Assembly (NCBI RefSeq): GCF_002775205.1
Contig: NC_036447.1
Span: 25,960,501 to 26,024,500 of the forward strand
Direction: 5' to 3'
DNA length: 64,000 nucleotides
Source: Xiphophorus maculatus
Taxonomy: Eukaryota > Chordata > Actinopteri > Cyprinodontiformes > Poeciliidae
Shown: piece by piece, positions 1 to 11,510 of the stretch
Numbering within the stretch: the stretch's first letter is position 1
Layout: every line of letters begins with the position of its first letter
Notes under the pieces: generated by a model
Told to the model about the DNA's origin: nothing
The model's input: only the letters and a program-made list of their open reading frames with translations
Databases searched by the model: none
Translations under genes and position numbers: made by a program

Positions 1-640
1 GGGAGACTAAAGGATTTCTCAAGCATGCATGAAAGAAGCAAAGCAACACTCCGGGTATGTTTCTGATGAGGGAAAAACATTACGTTAAGTAAAGCTCATG
101 TAATGTCAATTTAACATAATTCTGCCCCTTTAACTGTAAAACAAGCCACATGAAATGGTGAATATCGTTATTTTAAGGGCTGCTCTTCTGGCTGGTTGAG
201 TTTTAGGCAAGTAACAGAAGTTTTACAAGATGCAAATGTAAATAATTTTGCAAAGAAATTGACCCTGCCTCCTGTTTTGCGCTACGTCACTGTTGAGAAC
301 AGTCTGTGGATGAATGCGTCTCACCTGCACATTCATGCGCAGCCTTCTACACGTTCCCCTCGGCTCTCACCTCTGTGGCATCCCCTCCCCATTCCTACTT
401 TATTCATCGAACCCCCTTCTTTTAATAATTACTGAATCAATATGTCCTCCTCCTGTTCTGTGTGCATGCTGCCGCTGACCTGTCCGCTCCGCACCCACTC
501 AAACATACAGTCAACCCACGCTAAGAGCACGAAAACACGCAAGCATGTTCAATTTGATTTGGCTGAAAAGATAAAATTATCTGAGCTGGAAGGTCACTAA
601 AAGCATTACCTCGAGCCATTAGACTGCCCACGACACCATT

Positions 641-666
641 CACACACACACACACACACACACACA
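641..666. repeat. (CA)n microsatellite
   Basis: Thirteen CA units. Confidence 0.9.
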
Positions 667-2729
667 ATCAGATGTTTCATGAGCCCCGTCCTTCTGCAGC
701 TCGGTCCTAAAATAGTATCCCCCTACATTTTCAGCCGCCTCTCGGCATCAGTGCATCACTTCCTGTCTGCCAGCTCCGCAGCGGCCGCACGCAGTCAAAT
801 ACACTCCCACGTGGACATCAGCATCATCGTTTACCTTCTACCGTTTACATTGGGTAGAAAGTACACGATGTTTTCCTTCTACCAAAAGAAAACATGAAAT
901 GATTCACAAACACCATTCTCACGTATTATCTCCAAACAACAATGCTGGCAACTTCCTCTCCTTCCCCAGATAAACACACAAGTCAACGATACAACTTCAT
1001 GATCATTGAATCTCACAATAAGGTCAAGGTCACACATTCACAAAAAGTCTTTTAGATTTACGTTTTCTGTCAGAAAAAATGACATTTTTAACTCAGTGAT
1101 GTTAATAAGGTAACATTCGTGCAAACTGAACGCAAGTTGATTTAAACACTAAAAGGTTAAGACATAAACCTAGCTAGCCGAGCTTCGTTAGCGTATATGA
1201 ATTTTTAAGAGATGCAATACATACTGTACGTAGGAATTGCTACAAAATTTCACAATGCTACTGAAACGTTGCAGCAGCGACGCAGTAAAAACACTTGATC
1301 TCATGCTGCACTATGCAGACTCTCTGTCTGCACTGGTGAAGATTGACGGTGTTTTTATCACCTTCTTTTCACCTCAGTAAGATGTGGAGCGATGACTCAG
1401 TGCCCAGTCAGCTATGTTGGAAAAGTTGCTGAATTACAAATTCGCTTGCTAACTGCAGCAGTACAGCGCACTCAAATACATCAGTATCTTCACCAGCTTG
1501 GTCAAGCACATAAAAACAACACAACTTTAATTTGTTCAGTCAGTGCAAATAGGAGCATAACAGTCAATGTAAAATAGGTAATGAGCTGAAACTGACCAAA
1601 ACAACAAGTTGGCTACCTTGGTAAAACATGTTAAAAAAACAACATTCAAATGGTTCAGAAAGTGCAATTATGAGTTTAGAAGTAGACTGAATAGATCGGG
1701 CTCATTGTTACCAATTGCTGATTTAGGATTTTTTTCAATATTGGGACCGATACAGATATTAATACGGGGTCGTGCATCAAAATTCACCCAATAAAACCCT
1801 TCCTTTAGGCTCGACCTTCAATAGCTCAGGATAGCGCTTAACTTTTTAATTAGCGTAGATTAACGTTTTTAAATGTTCTTTTTGTGGTATTTTGTTTCAT
1901 TTTAGATCATTGGTAGCAGACATACATCAGTTGATTGACATGAAATACGATTCTTGATTTTATTGGTGGTTCCCATGTATTTGAACTGAAAATCATTTGG
2001 TTTTATTCTAACAGAATTTGAGACCCAGAGGAATAGAGAGCTACTTTTAATGTTTATTAAAAAATAAAAAACAGCCAGGAAATTCAAATGGATTCACTTT
2101 GAGCAGCTGCGTCTCTAAGGATAACTCTTCTACAACGTTACTCTAGCTATCCAGTAATTTTTATACAGTTGCCACAACAGACACAATTTTAAGACCACCT
2201 CATAAATAATTTGCTTCTGAACAAATAACCATGGCAAGATATGTTGTGACCTCATGGCTTGTGCTCCTTTGTGCTGCCTTTTAATATGCATCATTTGTTT
2301 ACATTTTAACGCCTCTTTCAAATAAAAAAAAAAAAAGGTTTTGTTGCATAAGATTGCCGATCTAATGCAGCGCTAAAATGTGTCTGCACCTACGCACATC
2401 TGCACCCAGCTCCTCTGTTCGTCACTCTGTTCATCTGCCTCCATCGCAGGCAGGACCACGGCGGTGGATGGATGGATGAATGCACGCATCCTGTGACATT
2501 TCCGGTCCTGTTCTTTTTTTAGCTCCGAAGCTGTCAGGGCTCCACGTCACTGCGACTGTCTGGCCTCTGCTCTCTGCATCTTAATCATGCCGCCCTCCCC
2601 CCAGCCTCTCTGTTGCAGGATCTGGGCTGGGAATTTGTTGCTGGAAACATCTCTGTTGAAAACGCAACAAGAATTTAGGAGAAGAATATTTTTCCTATGC
2701 AGGGGGATGTTGGAGGGTTGTTTTTCCCC

Positions 2730-2730
<1 letters not shown>

Positions 2731-2763
<33 letters not shown>
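2731..2763. repeat. (TA)n microsatellite
   Basis: About 16 TA units. Confidence 0.9.
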
Positions 2764-2766
<3 letters not shown>

Positions 2767-3379
2767 ATGATAATCCAGAAAATTTGAAATGAACAAAAAG
2801 GATAGGAAAATGTGCATTGTGAATTTCTATTAGAACCTTAAATTTTGAATATGTTTGTGCAACAATCAATTATTATATTGTACATTATAACTCCACATTA
2901 TGAATGAAAAGCCTACAGAGGTCAGTCAGACGTTTTTGTCTCTCTAGAGGAAATCTTTTCTTTTTTTTTACTGCATCTTTACAAACAGATTGTTCACTTA
3001 AAACGTCTCCAATGTCCTGAGACGCTTCTTACATTATGAGTTTGCTAATGTTGCATCACCTTGTGTGCATGAATGTTTTCTTTGGCAGCACATGTGGAAT
3101 TTATCTGCAGCTACAATCTGTTGCCAAGAAAATGCATTGTTCGCTCCAAAACTACGATTTCCAGCTATTTTACGGTTTTGCAGACCTAAAGCTTCTTTCA
3201 CCAAACATTTCCGTCACAAATGCTGGAAGCCGCCTCTAATCATCGCCTAACAATGTGTGAATCACAAAGGGAGGTGAAATTATTCCGCTCAGTTGTGAGC
3301 ATTCAGACATGAGGGTGGCAGTGCAGGATGTGGCGCTGATGTTAGGGCTTCCTGTAAAAGTTGTGTTGGACATTTCTCC

Positions 3380-3688
3380 AGGTCATTCTCTTTGGGTGTG
3401 GACCCTCGTCTATTAAGAAACAATTGCTTGCTGAAGGCGTGGCCTGGACGCCTCCCTGGTGAGGTGTTCTGGGCACGTCCCACCGGGAGGAGGCCCCTGG
3501 GAAGAGCCAGGACACGCTGGAGGGACGATGTCTCTCGGCTGGCCTGGGAACGCCTCGGGATTCCCCCTGAGGAGCTGGAACAAGTGGCTGGGGAGAGAGA
3601 AGTCTGGGCCTCCCTTCTTAGGGTGCTACCCCTGCGACCCGACCCCAGATAAAGCGGAGGGACGGACGGACGGACTCTTGAAGTTTTA
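3380..3688 (+). mobile_element. 3' end of a non-LTR retrotransposon (LINE)
   Basis: The frame from 3392 reads TRWRDDVSRLAWERLGIPPE then ELEQVAGEREVWASLLRVLP, the C-terminal end of ORF2 in common fish LINEs. It closes in a GATAAAGCGGA(GGGAC)n-like tail at 3650-3675, as RTE-type elements do. It is 5'-truncated, with no target duplication seen. Confidence 0.8.
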
Positions 3689-4648
3689 AATATTACCTGT
3701 ATTTACTTTTTGGTTGGACAGTGTTTGATGAGACAATGTACTGTAGAACCTCACTCTGCTTGAAACTCCTCTACAACTTCATCCCTAACCCTATTGCTGC
3801 TTTCTTGGTCTTCATTCTGCTTTTTATCGCCGAATGTTCTCTGAGAAACTTCTGAGGCCTTGACAGAAGAGCAACATTCATACAGCATTACACACAGTTT
3901 GTGTCTAGTAATCACCAATTCCAAGGCCTCCGAATGCTACTGGGTGTTTTGGGTTTTATTTCCGGGTGGGAGTTTTTGCATTTTTATTTATTTTTTTAAT
4001 CTATAAACCATGCAACCTTTTCTCACCACTTTATAGTAGCGTGCCGCTTTCTGTTTGTCTTTAACATGTAAACCAAATAAAAAACGCTCAACGTTTGCAG
4101 ATGTGACGGAACAAAATGTGAAAAGATTCAAACGGGACAAACGCTGTCGTCAGGCACTGTAACTATTTGAATATGTAGGCAGGAATAGTCTGCGGTTCTT
4201 CTGAATCCTTTCAAAATAAATGTGTATTGAATATTTTCACACCCCTGAAAAAAACCAAAAAAACAATCACATATTTAGTGATTGTCTGCTTTAGCTTGTT
4301 AAAGCCTAAAGCAGATGAGAAGCTTTTTTGTTACTAGGAGCTGCAGCAGTAAGAAGTGTACAATTACCAAGCCAGGTAATAGACAGAGGAAAGTGACAAA
4401 TCTGTGAAGTGTTTCAGTAAGACTATGCAGAGAACATATGAGAGAGGCTTTTTGTTTTCTTGCTGAAGCATCCCGAGATGGAAGAAAAAATAACAAATCC
4501 CCATCATCTTTCCTGCAAGGAACATTTTCACCTGGGTTCATGAACTGATCATTCCATGAAACCAGAGGGAGACGCTGAACTCGTCCACAGTGGGCCTCTT
4601 TTCAAAACACAATGACGTTTGATTGGATGGAGCTCCTTCGTCTTCCAG
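3689..4648. other. No gene recognised
   Basis: Unremarkable AT-rich sequence between the LINE fragment and the candidate exon. Confidence 0.6.
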
Positions 4649-4770
4649 GGACACGTTGTTTTCTGAACACCGCGCACCGCTTCTGTCGAGTCTGGCCGCG
4701 AACGACTTGGAGCTGCGAGACGAGCAGCTCCCCGAGGAGCAGTTGAGGCACATCGATTTGCCAAATCGAT
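4649..4770 (+). CDS. Candidate internal exon of an unidentified gene
   Basis: A 122-nt open segment flanked by a strong acceptor (CTCCTTCGTCTTCCAG ending at 4648) and a consensus donor (GTGAGC from 4771). Read with entry phase 2 it codes for DTLFSEHRAPLLSSLAANDL followed by ELRDEQLPEEQLRHIDLPNR and leaves one base over. It is clearly more GC-rich than its surroundings. The phase matches the candidate terminal exon at 5519. I do not recognise the protein. It does not resemble the CACNA1A C-terminus that synteny would suggest. Exon status is inferred from splice sites, phase and composition only. Confidence 0.3.
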
Positions 4771-5518
4771 GTGAGCATCGTGCATCCGAGGCCTCCTGGC
4801 GACTGAATGCAAGAGCGCTTCAAACAGGAAGGGGCTTGTAGGTTTTATGGCTTCATGAAAAATGTGAGAGGGAGGGTGACTAACACCAGCGACTTTTATC
4901 CTCTTAATTCCTCTGTGATGAAGAATGTGACTGTTTGGATGATGTAGCGTTCGTGACTAACCGTGACTGTTCAGGGCCAGGGCTAAGCCTTGGTTTTTCT
5001 CACATTTTCTTCTTCTTCTTCTTCTTCTTCTTCTTCTTCTCACTTTAGTAACACAGGTCACAACAATCTTAAGCCAATCTTGTTGTTTTGACGATTTTCT
5101 TTCGTTTTTGATCGGCAGACTGACGAACGCCATCGCGTTCCCTGCAGCTTGAAGAGGGATTTCGATGGATTTCAAAAGCAAACATCGCAGGGCTGAGCGC
5201 CCAGATGGTTTGACCCAGATCCCGGCCTTTTGTTTTTGAATGCTTTAGCCAGGGAGTGATAGAGCTGGAAGATTTACGTAAACAACATCTGTGTGGGCGT
5301 AGCCTTATCAAAACAGGAGTTGTTTTCAGTCAGTCAGTTTTGCTCATTGATGTGACTCGAAGGGAAATCTGAGGAGTTGAAGACATCAGGACAGGAAGGG
5401 CGTTCTGTTCGTGTTTAATGCTGTATTGATTTGATCTGGTTTTATTGTGTTTTGAATTGAGTTTTTAAATTAGCTTTGTCATTTGTTTTTATGCCTTCTT
5501 TTCTCTTACTTATTGCAG

Positions 5519-5586
5519 ATGTTCAGCACTTTGTTTCAGCTGCGGCTGCTGCTGTTGAAGCTCCACAGCGGAAACAAAGTTGCTGA
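5519..5586 (+). CDS. Candidate terminal exon of the same unidentified gene
   Basis: Follows a good acceptor (TTTTCTCTTACTTATTGCAG, ending at 5518). Joined to the T left by the exon ending at 4770, it reads YVQHFVSAAAAAVEAPQRKQ then SC and a TGA stop at 5584-5586. The sequence becomes AT-rich immediately afterwards, as a 3' UTR would. The nearest plus-strand AATAAA I noticed is near 6350. If real, this gene would be convergent with ier2. Confidence 0.28.
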
Positions 5587-6664
5587 TGACACTCTTATGA
5601 TTATGCAGCAGGGAAAATGCCCGACTTCTTCTCCACAAATGGATTTTTTTGAACACGGTTATTGACTCTATATTTTTTGACAAACTCCAGAAAATCAACA
5701 CGCATAAGCAAATAAGAAACAAAGAAGTCCATGAATGAATGTGATCAAATTGAATGGTGCAGGGAACAAGTCACGCAGGAAAAAAAAAAAGACTAGATAG
5801 CCAAGAGTTGAAAAGTATTTAGTAAGGATGCAGTGCTAAATAATGTTAGCTTAGCTCTAACTTTTAAACAAATGTTTATCTGTCTAGGTATTTAGTAAAT
5901 TTCAATAAGCTTTTACAATATCCACTAACTTTAATTACGCTACATCACAAATGACCTAACTTACATACAAGTTTTTGTATTTTGCTTAAAAACGTAAGCT
6001 GTTCGGGATTTGGTGCCAATTTCATTTTTAATTGCTGCCTTAAAAGCATACGGACAAAAAAAAAAAAACGTATTTTCCCTGCAGTTAATGACGATAACCT
6101 GAGCAACCGGGCCAACCAGACCGACGCCATAATTACCATCCACCAGTTTCAGGGTGAAGACTGGAGGCGGCGGGCAGGAAGTGGATGATGGAGACGGCCT
6201 CGGGCTGTAAACACCACCTGCTAACTTTATGGCTCTTTTTCTCCCCCCCAGCAGTGGCGTTTGGTCCACAAGCTGCTCTGACGGAACGTTGCATAACTTT
6301 AATACCCCCCCCCCCTATCTCTCTCTCTCTCTCTCTCTCTTACCCCCGTAATAAATCAGGGTGAGATCATATTGGGAAGGAAGGATGTGATTCCGAATTC
6401 CTTCCTAATCCGCAGGAAACGACACGCCGAGGGGAAGCTGTTTGCGAGGGGAAGTCTTTTAGTAAGCAGGAGATTAACAGCACCGAGTCATTCCTGGTGC
6501 CGAGTCGTGCCAGCCTCCACCCTCTAATAAAGGATTAACCCTGTGAGCTGTGTGGTCTCGCAAAAAAAAAAAAAAAAGTGGAACACCGGGAAATCTCGCA
6601 GCTCCTCCATCTAATCGTTTTGAGATGAAATGAAGACATCGAGACGAGCGACGGTTAGTCTTTC
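5587..6664. other. Intergenic space downstream of ier2
   Basis: Poly-A runs, a (CT)n run at 6317-6341 and an AATAAA near 6349 on the plus strand. It is the convergent gap between the candidate plus-strand gene and ier2. Confidence 0.5.
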
Positions 6665-6670
6665 GACAAG

Positions 6671-6676
6671 TTTATT
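6671..6676 (-). terminator. ier2: Candidate poly(A) signal of ier2
   Basis: AATAAA on the minus strand (TTTATT on the plus strand), about 780 nt after the ier2 stop codon. It would give a 3' UTR of about 0.8 kb. No nearer canonical signal was noticed on the minus strand. Confidence 0.5.
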
Positions 6677-7455
6677 ACAAAACATAAACATTGATTTCAT
6701 CACATAATTATGAAGCAGCTTGACATGTGAGGTCATGGTATTTCAAGGGTCAGACATGAGCAAGATGAATCACAGTAAAAACAAAATAAAAAAAATGTCC
6801 AAACGGGGTCACGTGTTGAAAGTCCGACGTGCACGAGCCCGGTTTGTTAGAGCACCATATGAATGCAGGATGTAGGACAGTCCAGCAGCAGTAGTATTGG
6901 TTTCACGAAGTCCACAAGAGCAGCTGAATGAGCCTCGGCTGCCCTTCCTCTTTCAGTGTTCGCGTTGGGTTTCCCGTCATGAAGGCAGGGGGGGAGAAAT
7001 TCCCTGAATTTCGGGTCTGGCCTCTTGCGTTTCTGCACGGGTCGACCTGTGGTCAGCGGCTCACCGCTTCTGCTTCTTCTGATGAGCACCCTGCTGCTGC
7101 TGCTGATTCACAAACACACGGTCTGACTCAGCAGCTGCCACTTGTTTTGGAGTCATTGAACTGAAGATGAGTCATAGGGAAACAAGAGGCATCGCAAACC
7201 ACAACTTCCCCCCCCTTCAGTTTCTTCCTCAAACTTTCCAGACCTCTGGCCTCCTTCCTCGTTCTCTTTCTCCGTCTTTCTTCGGGGCTTTTACCTGCCC
7301 CGGCAGGCGCACCGAGTTTGGCCGACAACTCCTTCCGTGGCACCTGTAATCCCTTTGTCCCGGGACTGCTGATGTAGGTCAGCTCGGCGCTTACACGGAG
7401 TTGACAATCACTCGATTTCAAACAGTCCAACAAGAGGCTAGTTTGTCTCTTTCTT

Positions 7456-7983
7456 TCAGAAGGCAGGTATGACTTGATTCAGAGACAAAGTGGCCAGGGA
7501 CTCTCCAGCCCCGACGCGACAGCTGGCCAACGGAGCGTCATACCTCTCCTCCCCGGGCTCTAGCCTCGCCCTCTTGCTGGGAAGGAAGTCGGGCGCCGCC
7601 GACGCTTTGCCCCGGCGTTTCCTGGACTGCCTCGCCGGGCTCAGGTTCTCTTTTTCTTCGACAATGTCAAAATCATAGTCATCCACCTTACTGTCCGACT
7701 CCTCTGTGGCAGTCTCTGAGGAGTTTCTGTCCGACAGGGGCTCCGGCTGCGGCTCCGGCAGCACCGGGCTGGAGCTGGTGTCCATCGCCTCCTCCGGAGC
7801 TGACAGCCCTCCGCTCGGCGCCTCGCTCTCCCGGGAGGAGTGGTAGATGTCCCGGGCAGACTTCATGACCAAGGACAGCAGGAGGCTCCGGTGGAGCCTC
7901 AGTCCCCCTCTCTGAGTCCGAGAGGCGTACAGCTTACTTATCGACACGGCCAGTATCCGCCTGGCTTCGATGTTGACTTCCAT
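7456..7983 (-). CDS. ier2: Immediate early response 2 protein, single exon
   Basis: This is an intronless reading frame of 175 codons plus stop on the minus strand. The N-terminal 50 residues fit the IER2/IER5 family: it begins MEVNIEARRILAVSISKLY, followed by SRTQRGGLRLHRSLLLSLVM and KSARDIYHS. Two basic, nuclear-localisation-like clusters follow (SRKRRGK near residues 120-126, LPSKRARLE near 134-142). The protein ends in AF, as human IER2 and IER5 do (VVAF/IVAF). An upstream in-frame Met at 8001 would add six residues; I chose 7983 because family members begin MEV. IER2 is a growth-factor-induced nuclear protein with a transcriptional or PP2A-linked role in the family. Its similarity to IER2 rather than IER5 rests on the MDTS and SRKRR...LPSKRARLE motifs and on the stx10/nacc1 neighbours. 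The middle is acidic and low-complexity, and the protein is shorter than human IER2 (about 223 residues). Confidence 0.93.
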   Translation of the reverse strand: MEVNIEARRILAVSISKLYASRTQRGGLRLHRSLLLSLVMKSARDIYHSSRESEAPSGGLSAPEEAMDTSSSPVLPEPQPEPLSDRNSSETATEESDSKVDDYDFDIVEEKENLSPARQSRKRRGKASAAPDFLPSKRARLEPGEERYDAPLASCRVGAGESLATLSLNQVIPAF

Positions 7984-8225
7984 TGCTGTTGTGGCATTCA
8001 TTGTTTGATTTCTATATATAGCCTATATATATATATATATATATACACTCGTAATTACGCACGGTTTAACACTTGTATCAAAGGCAGTGATGGTTGTTTT
8101 GGCTCTAAATATCACTTCACTTCTCAGTTTCTAATCTATATCGGAGTTCGATCTTCTGTTGTTCACCAGTCGGTCTTCTGTGGTGCTCGGAGAAATGAGA
8201 GTACCCGAGTAGTAGGGCGGCGTTT

Positions 8226-8244
8226 TATTAAGTCTATGACGTAA
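8226..8244 (-). promoter_or_regulatory. ier2: ier2 core promoter: CRE plus TATA-like element
   Basis: Read on the minus strand, TTACGTCA (8237-8244, a cAMP-response/ATF-type site) is followed by a TATA-like TTAATAAAAC at about 8223-8232. A start site near 8190-8200 would then give a 5' UTR of roughly 210 nt before the ATG at 7983. A CRE beside a TATA-like box is typical of immediate-early genes. The start site is inferred. A second TATA-rich stretch at 8010-8045 lies too close to the ATG to be the likelier core. Confidence 0.5.
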
Positions 8245-8313
8245 AGTGGACTTCATTCCTCAGTTAGTGACAAGCAGGCGCCTCCCACACCTGCTGTGGC
8301 TACACCCCCCAGG

Positions 8314-8318
<5 letters not shown>

Positions 8319-8394
<76 letters not shown>
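8319..8394. repeat. (CA)n microsatellite
   Basis: About 38 CA units directly upstream of the inferred ier2 promoter. Confidence 0.95.
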
Positions 8395-8397
<3 letters not shown>

Positions 8398-9289
8398 CTC
8401 AGACACACCATCTGTTCCGTCTGACGATTTTCTCTCACACTTAATCCGTGTCATTATTTAGATTTTTTTTTTTTTGCTAGAGCTGACTAATTTAATTAAA
8501 TTCAGTAAGGTTGCATCATCAGCCATTTTTCCTCTCCCTTCTTCATTTCCTCCCTTCGCGATTTTGAGAGATGATGCAGATGCAGCTTTGTATTGAGAAG
8601 ATATTAGCCTGTGTTGAAATATTGTACTTAATTCACGCTATTCACGAAATGACATTATATTATATTATCATATGAAGTTCTATACACGCGTATAGAAAGT
8701 TACTGTATTGCCTAATTCACTTCTTCTAATACACATTTAACCGCAGTCTAAATAAGGCATGTTATAATTTATTCATTTATTATTAACAACAACAATAATA
8801 ATAATAATACATGTATAATATTTATTATTATTGATAATAATAACGACAACAATAATAATAATTAATAATAGAGACAATAACAATTAGGATTTTAATATTA
8901 ACAATACTAATAACATTAAAAATCATAATTTGAATTGTATTATTATTATTATTATTATCATTATTATCCTTTGCAATGTGTTTTAAGTACGAGTTCCTCT
9001 TTCGGATATGCACCATAAAGAAATGATGTCAGTCAGTGTTTACATTCTGGTGAAAACCCAGCCAGCGGTTCGAAGAATTTACGTGGGAGAAAAGAAAAAC
9101 GTGTCTCCAGTTACTGCGGGGACTTTCTTTCTCTGTCAAACACACACACACGCTGCGCCATGTCACTCTGTCCCTCTCTCTCTCACACACACACTTGCCA
9201 CAGAAAAACACACGCAGAATAACACACACAGACACACGGTTTCCTTATATGTACTATCCGGTAGTAAAACGTCGCGCGCTCAGTGGAAA
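8395..9289. other. AT-rich upstream region of ier2
   Basis: ATT/AAT trinucleotide-rich at 8770-8970, then short CA and CT runs at 9140-9240. No gene. Confidence 0.6.
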
Positions 9290-9445
9290 AGCCGTGACGC
9301 AGAGCTGAGCCCTCCTCCTCCCGGCCAGTGCGCGCGCGCTCTCCCCTCCCCGGAGGACGCTCACAGCAACAGTGATGGCGTCATCTGAGCTCCATATTTG
9401 GAGTTGTCGCCGGTGTAAATAAAAGGTAACCAGGCAGCGAAACGG
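9290..9445. promoter_or_regulatory. GC-rich SRF/CRE/TATA-like cluster
   Basis: A perfect CArG box CCATATTTGG (9392-9401) matches the SRF consensus CC(A/T)6GG. CRE-like half sites flank it on one side (TGGCGTCA near 9376-9383, GTGACGCAG near 9292-9300), and a TATA-like AATAAAAGG lies at about 9418-9426 on the plus strand. The surroundings are CpG-rich (CGCGCGCG near 9331-9340) in an otherwise AT-rich area. It may be a serum-response enhancer of ier2, about 1.2 kb upstream of the inferred start, or a plus-strand promoter of an unannotated transcript. No reading frame follows it. Confidence 0.4.
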
Positions 9446-9804
9446 CTGGGTTCAAGGAGTACGAGTCTGGCGAGTCTGCCTTCGTTCGCCTCTATCGGAA
9501 AAATAAATCATTTAAGAACGCTAAGTCAGCAAAGGGGACCCCAGGCTGCTTTTATCGAGTGCACAAGACGCTCATTTTTTTAATGTCACATGTTTCATTG
9601 AACTTTCCAATTCTATTTTTCTTTTTTTTTTTTTTTTACGTCATGGGTCTCAAACTCCAGCCTTCAGTGGTTGTTGTGCTAGTGTATAGTCAACCTCACC
9701 TCAGTCAAATGGTACATTGCCTCATTAGCATGCAGTCAGGTTCTGAAGATTCATCCTGATTAGCATTTTTTGTATTTTTAATTCGGGTTTATGGAAGCAG
9801 AGAT

Positions 9805-10098
9805 GGGCTGCACTGTGGCGCAGTTGGTAGCACTGTTGCTTTGCAGCAAGAAGGTCCTGGGTTCGATTCCCGGCCCGGGGTCTTTCTGCACGGAGTTTGC
9901 ATGTTCTCTTTGGGTTCTCCGGCTTCCTCCCACAGTCCAAAAACATGACTGTTAGGTAAATTGGTCTCTCTAAATTCTCCCTAGGTGTGTGTGTCTCTGT
10001 GTTGCCCTCCGACAGACCGGCGGCCTGTCCAGGGTGTACCCCGTCTCTCGCCTGGAACATTAGCTGGACATAGACACCAGCACCTCCCAAGCTTGACC
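9805..10098 (+). mobile_element. tRNA-derived SINE, near full length
   Basis: A pol III A box TGGCGCAGTTGG (9816-9827) and B box GGTTCGATTCC (9860-9870) lie in a tRNA-like head. The body that follows (CTTCCTCCCACAGTCCAAAA, ATTGGTCTCTCTAAATTCTC, GGCCTGTCCAGGGTGTACCC) is familiar from many fish SINE copies. It is not a functional tRNA gene: no intact cloverleaf with a proper acceptor stem. Target duplications are not clear. Confidence 0.85.
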
Positions 10099-11510
10099 CT
10101 TTAAAACCATTTTTTACTTCCTTTGTGACTAACTTTGTGATTTATTTCCAAATAGTTCAACCAGCAGAGAGACTGTCTATGAAAATCAAACTGCAAAGTA
10201 TGCAGATTAATTCCATGTTTTGTTTTGGGGTTTTTTTTTTTTCTTTTCTTTATGCGAGCTTTAAAAATCATGCACCACCAAGAAGCAGCACAAGCATTAA
10301 GCAATTGTTCAGTGTTGGAAAAAGGAAGAAAAAAGAAGTTGCAGCCATGGAAACCTCTCAGACAGCAGTACTTGTGAACTCGCATATGATAAAAACAAAA
10401 ATGCTGAACTCAAACGCCACACTACACCTTAATGCTTCTGCGCATACGTTGTAAAAAATGTGGATCAAGAGCAGATACATCTTTAATCCACATTGTGGAC
10501 AGAAAAAAATGATTGGAAATAAAATGCTTTATTTTGTGGAAAGGCTTGAAAATTCTTTTTCCCTGGAGCGGTAGATTTTGGAGACTTACATTGCATGTGA
10601 TGTGCGAAAGCGAAGCCTTTGACTTTAGGTCTGCAGCCAGGCGTTTACCATAGAGACGGTGTTGTGTGTTATTATCCTTGCACCGCCTCTGCCTGCGGCC
10701 AAATGTGCGGCGCAGTGTGTGAACACACAGAAGCAGGGTGGGGCCTGTTTCTTCTCCAAGCTGTGTTTCTCTCTGAAGAACAAACACTGGTTGGTAGGGC
10801 CGGGAGTTGACCTAGTTGCAGAAACATGGCATTTACTGGCAGACACTGAAGGAGGAAACATGGGAAACAATAAAGACTTTTAGAAACAACAGCAGAATTT
10901 CAGAGAGTTTCGAGGTTCATCTTATCTCTGTATCCCTACTTATTTTGTCTTCTTTTTTCTTTTTTTTTCCAACCGGTTTTGCAGTGCATATTTCCATCAA
11001 TGCATATAATTAACAGGAATTGGAAACTTGCTTGCATACAAATTTACAAAGGAGCAATTGCCTCTAATCAGTTGCAGCTGATTATTTTTCTGCTATGGTG
11101 ACCGACTTTATTGGCGTTTCAATGAGTCACGCTCTGCTCTGAAAGCCCTTCGTTTGATTCAATAAAAATAGTTCTGAAAAGCCACAGCGCACTACCAGCA
11201 ACCACACCAGTAACACGGATGCTGTTGCAACAGTTACCCCAGCTGTAGCTTTCTAGTAATTTTTACCAGAAGTGAGGGGGAAATAAAAATAACCTTAGAA
11301 AATGGAAAGGTGTTTAAATTTTTATGCAGTCACGCATGTATTTGCAGAAACAGACGCATTTGTTTACAGTCCAGCTAACGTTGCATAAAAAGCCAACGGC
11401 TAATTTAATCTTTTATTGCAGCAGCATAATCTTACAACTGGACGAATTTATTCATTTGGGCAAAACGCAATTGTTTTAAACTCGTCAAAGGCACTTTTTC
11501 ATTTTAATCT
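10099..11510. other. No gene recognised
   Basis: AT-rich intergenic sequence with no repeat I can name. Confidence 0.5.

Larger units (their letters stand above)
1..3379. other. No gene recognised
   Basis: AT-rich sequence with two microsatellites and a possible ACCGATAC-type repeat fragment near 1690-1800. Several acceptor-like sites (for example before 2617) lack a matching donor. It could be intron of the gene whose candidate exons lie at 4649 and 5519. Confidence 0.6.

Noticed and set aside
4649..5586. C-terminal exons of cacna1a, expected by human synteny
   Set aside because: The peptide does not resemble the CACNA1A C-terminal tail, so I left the gene unnamed.
9805..9880. Possible tRNA gene
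   Set aside because: Only the A and B boxes are conserved; the sequence continues into a SINE body and no acceptor stem or anticodon arm forms properly.
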